Below, piece after piece: positions 6,208 to 8,267 of a stretch of 8,267 nucleotides of DNA; within the stretch, counting starts at the first letter, position 1, and the number at the start of each line of letters is the position of its first letter. This DNA comes from Hellea balneolensis. GTDB taxonomy: Bacteria; Pseudomonadota; Alphaproteobacteria; Caulobacterales; Maricaulaceae. The DNA lies in contig QIKS01000030.1 in assembly GCA_003233025.1 (NCBI GenBank), forward strand, positions 1 through 8,267. Direction: 5' to 3'. The notes beneath the pieces were generated by a model. It did no database searches. It was given only the letters and a program-made list of their open reading frames with translations, and was not told the origin of the DNA. A program made the translations under genes and the position numbers.

Positions 6208-6823
6208 AACCGTCCAAAGCCGTTAAGCGCTGATATAGCCGATACATAATCATCGCCGTCATCCCCCAAACATGATGGGTTGGCTTATCCGTATCGGGCC
6301 AAGGCATATCATAAAGCGTATAGGCCACCCCTTCAATCTCAATATCGCGCTGCACATGATTATCCGGGTTCATGAAAAAACCAAAGGGTAGCTCAAACAC
6401 TTCCTCAACCTCGCCGGCGTCAGGGCGGATTTCCGCCGCCGGGTCAAGCAGACCAATAAACGGCGTGACCCGGTATTGCGACGCCGCATTAAAAGACGGC
6501 AGTCGCCCCAAAAGATGCACGCCGCGCGCCGCCACCCCTATTTCTTCATGGGTTTCGCGCAAGGCCGCCTCATAAGGTTGTTCGCCTTTTTCCGTACGCC
6601 CGCCGGGAAAAGCTATTTGCCCCGGATGGCGGGCCATATGCAAGGGCCGGCGGGTCAGCAAAACCTGCCAGGATTTCTCGCGAAAAACCAAAGGCAGCAA
6701 AACCGCCGCCGCTCTTTGGCCGTCGCGCTTTGGGATATGGCTATCATCGCTCATGGCAATGGGGTCCAGCACACTGGTAATGTTTTTGATCAAGGGCTCG
6801 GCCAGATAAGCTTTAAATGTCAT
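6194..6823 (-). CDS. Nudix hydrolase, CoA pyrophosphatase type
   Basis: A 209-residue Nudix protein that likely cleaves coenzyme A or its derivatives to phosphopantetheine and 3',5'-ADP. A complete Nudix box G-x5-E-x7-REUxEExGU runs from G75 through E81 and REThEEIGV (89-97). Just before it, LLTRRPLHMARHPGQIAFPGG (55-75) matches the CoA-pyrophosphatase (UPF0035) signature with the HxGQxxFPGG core. The substrate call comes from this signature and is untested here. The ATG at 6821-6823 has only a weak Shine-Dalgarno (AGG, 5 bases out), consistent with translational coupling: the upstream DUF1285 gene overlaps it by 11 bases. A second in-frame ATG 23 codons in is a possible alternative start. 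It is the middle gene of the DUF1285-Nudix-cca operon. Confidence 0.93.
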   Translation of the reverse strand: MTFKAYLAEPLIKNITSVLDPIAMSDDSHIPKRDGQRAAAVLLPLVFREKSWQVLLTRRPLHMARHPGQIAFPGGRTEKGEQPYEAALRETHEEIGVAARGVHLLGRLPSFNAASQYRVTPFIGLLDPAAEIRPDAGEVEEVFELPFGFFMNPDNHVQRDIEIEGVAYTLYDMPWPDTDKPTHHVWGMTAMIMYRLYQRLTALDGYDAA

Positions 6824-7403
6824 GAATGCCTGCTGGCCCTAAGGGAAAAAATTGTCCGCCGCCATAGACGCCCAATTGCTTCCCCGCCGCCGTTTCGCGC
6901 TCAACCGCATGATTGACCAGTTCGTAAAATACCGGTCGTGTGAGCAAAGCTTGCAAGCGCCCGCGAACGGCCAGCAGCGGGGTTGGCTCCTGACTGACAG
7001 TATCAGTACGAACCGTAAGCAGGTTATCCTTTCCCGCTTCGACGGTTTCTTCAAAATTTGTGGTAAAGAACAAACGTTGATTTTCGCCCGCCCCGTCAAC
7101 GTCAACCCGGATGGCCAAAAATGCGGCGCACTCAACCTCGATTTTTATTTTCTCAACCGGCGTGACCAGATAATGAAACCCGTCCGCGTCCTTGCGCAGC
7201 ACTCTGGAGAACAGTTTTATCAAGGGCATACGGGTAATCTGGCTGCCTTCATGCCACCAGCTTCCGTCGCGCCGGATGGCCATATCCATTTCGCCGCAAT
7301 ACTCAGGATGCCAATCATCCACGGGCAAAGCCCCGTCGCCCAGGCTCTGCGCCGCCTTAATCAAGGCGGATATGTCCATATTGCCAGTTTTTAATGCATC
7401 CAC
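6813..7403 (-). CDS. DUF1285 family protein of unknown function
   Basis: A 196-residue cytosolic protein matching the proteobacterial DUF1285 family; its molecular function is unknown. Recognisable family segments are PVDDWHPEYCGEMDM (27-41), IRRDGSWWHEGSQITR (43-58) and YLVTPVEKIKIEVE (78-91). There is no signal peptide or membrane segment. The start is uncertain: GTG at 7401-7403 is chosen because AAGGA lies 9 bases upstream. TTG at 7407-7409 would sit too close to that site, and ATG at 7377-7379 has no Shine-Dalgarno. It is the first gene of the operon with the CoA-type Nudix hydrolase and cca, and is divergent from a moxR gene. That setting hints at RNA or cofactor housekeeping but proves nothing. 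Confidence 0.85.
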   Translation of the reverse strand: MDALKTGNMDISALIKAAQSLGDGALPVDDWHPEYCGEMDMAIRRDGSWWHEGSQITRMPLIKLFSRVLRKDADGFHYLVTPVEKIKIEVECAAFLAIRVDVDGAGENQRLFFTTNFEETVEAGKDNLLTVRTDTVSQEPTPLLAVRGRLQALLTRPVFYELVNHAVERETAAGKQLGVYGGGQFFPLGPAGIHDI

Positions 7404-7426
7404 GTGCAAGTTTCCTTTTGCGCTTT

Positions 7427-7444
7427 GCTTATGATGTCGTAAGC
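7427..7444. promoter_or_regulatory. Imperfect palindrome in the DUF1285/moxR intergenic spacer
   Basis: The 82-base spacer between the divergent DUF1285 and moxR genes contains GCTTATGATGTCGTAAGC, which equals its reverse complement at 14 of 18 positions with perfect GCTTA/TAAGC ends. It could be a shared operator. No convincing -35/-10 pair was found on either strand in the spacer, and no known regulator motif is recognised. Confidence 0.25.
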
Positions 7445-7485
7445 CTAACGCGGATTAAAGAGCGAAACAAGAATAAGAGAGACAT

Positions 7486-8267
7486 ATGAGCGCTGCATTA
7501 GAAAAAAAACTGGAAGCCGCCAGCATAAAATTGAACACGGCAAAATCCAGCATCGGTCAGGTGGTCATCGGTCAAGACACGGTTATCGACTTAACCCTTG
7601 GCGCCCTGTTAAGCGGTGGTCATGCATTGCTGGTTGGCGTTCCCGGTCTGGCAAAAACCTTATTGGTGGAAACCCTCTCGACCGTGCTGGGTCTTGACGG
7701 CAAACGGGTACAGTTCACACCCGACCTGATGCCGGCTGATATCATTGGTTCGGAAGTGTTGGAAGAAAGTGCCAAAGGCAAACGCTCTTTTCGCTTCATC
7801 CCCGGCCCGGTATTTTGCCAACTTCTTATGGCCGACGAGATTAACCGGGCCAGCCCACGCACCCAATCTGCGCTTTTGCAATCCATGCAAGAGCATTTTG
7901 TCACTGTGGCAGGGATACGCCATGACCTCCCGGCCCCGTTTCATGTTCTGGCCACCCAAAACCCGATCGAGCAAGAAGGCACCTATCCCCTGCCTGAAGC
8001 CCAGCTTGACCGGTTCTTGTTCCAAATTGATGTGGACTACCCCAAACAAGACACCGAGCGAAAAATATTGCTCGCCACAACCGGCACCCATAACGCCCAA
8101 GCCAAAAAAGTCATGACCGCCAAGCAATTACAAGACATGCAGGCCTTGGTGCGGGCTATGCCCATCGGCGACAAAGTCGTTGATTGCATCCTCACCCTTG
8201 TACGCAGCGCCCGCCCAGATCAAAGCAATTTTGATTTTATCAAGGATACAATTGCCTGGGGGCCTGG
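7486..8267 (+). CDS. MoxR-family AAA+ ATPase (3' end cut by window edge)
   Basis: MoxR ATPases are cytoplasmic chaperone-like AAA+ proteins that usually work with DUF58 and von Willebrand A-domain partners encoded downstream. The visible 260 codons cover the whole AAA+ core. Seen are Walker A GVPGLAKT (51-58), the MoxR insert region QFTPDLMPADIIGSE (76-90), Walker B LLMADEIN (113-120), sensor 1 ATQNP (156-160) and LPEAQLDRF (169-177) with the conserved arginine R176. The frame is open to the window end and still lacks the final lid helices. The ATG at 7486-7488 has a weak purine-rich Shine-Dalgarno (AAGAGAGA, 7475-7482). The gene is divergent from the DUF1285 operon. Its expected partners would lie to the right, outside this window. 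Confidence 0.95.
   Translation, partial: MSAALEKKLEAASIKLNTAKSSIGQVVIGQDTVIDLTLGALLSGGHALLVGVPGLAKTLLVETLSTVLGLDGKRVQFTPDLMPADIIGSEVLEESAKGKRSFRFIPGPVFCQLLMADEINRASPRTQSALLQSMQEHFVTVAGIRHDLPAPFHVLATQNPIEQEGTYPLPEAQLDRFLFQIDVDYPKQDTERKILLATTGTHNAQAKKVMTAKQLQDMQALVRAMPIGDKVVDCILTLVRSARPDQSNFDFIKDTIAWGP

Noticed and set aside
7660..8127. A 155-codon minus-strand frame opposite moxR
   Set aside because: The plus strand encodes all MoxR motifs continuously over this stretch, so the antisense frame is a shadow.

Overview
The window looks like chromosomal DNA of an alphaproteobacterium of moderate GC content. Three things point there: a CckA-type hybrid histidine kinase, a direct-repeat SOS box of the alphaproteobacterial form (GTTC-N7-GTTC) in front of recA, and a DUF1285 gene next to a CoA-type Nudix hydrolase and a CCA tRNA nucleotidyltransferase. 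The genus cannot be named from the sequence alone. All genes look intact and housekeeping-like. I see no mobile element, CRISPR array, rRNA or tRNA gene.

Left part (1-4228): four genes run leftward, in transcription order a VOC/glyoxalase-fold protein, a metaxin/Faxc-like glutathione S-transferase, cckA, and the first 88 codons of recA (cut by the window edge). The 252-base gap between cckA and recA is AT-rich. It holds the SOS box, a candidate promoter, and a perfect 9-bp hairpin whose loop is complementary to the recA Shine-Dalgarno sequence. That arrangement is a possible H-type pseudoknot translational switch and is the most interesting signal in the window.

Middle (4229-4973): a YafY-type HTH/WYL regulator is divergent from the VOC-GST pair. 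A perfect inverted repeat, CTGACA-N6-TGTCAG, lies between them and probably serves as its operator. An 8-codon mini-ORF with a good Shine-Dalgarno sits between the VOC and GST genes and ends in an ATGA overlap with the GST start.

Right part (4975-8267): a tightly packed leftward operon, DUF1285 - Nudix CoA pyrophosphatase - CCA tRNA nucleotidyltransferase, has overlapping gene ends. It converges on the WYL gene with one base between stop codons. Divergent from it, across an 82-base spacer, is a MoxR-family AAA+ ATPase gene that runs off the right edge.

Functionally the window joins DNA repair (RecA, SOS), cell-cycle control (CckA), a small regulator-controlled VOC/GST module of unknown substrate, an operon handling tRNA 3' ends and CoA/nucleotide hydrolysis, and a MoxR chaperone. 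The regulatory and leader-RNA interpretations are inferences from sequence and are marked as such.
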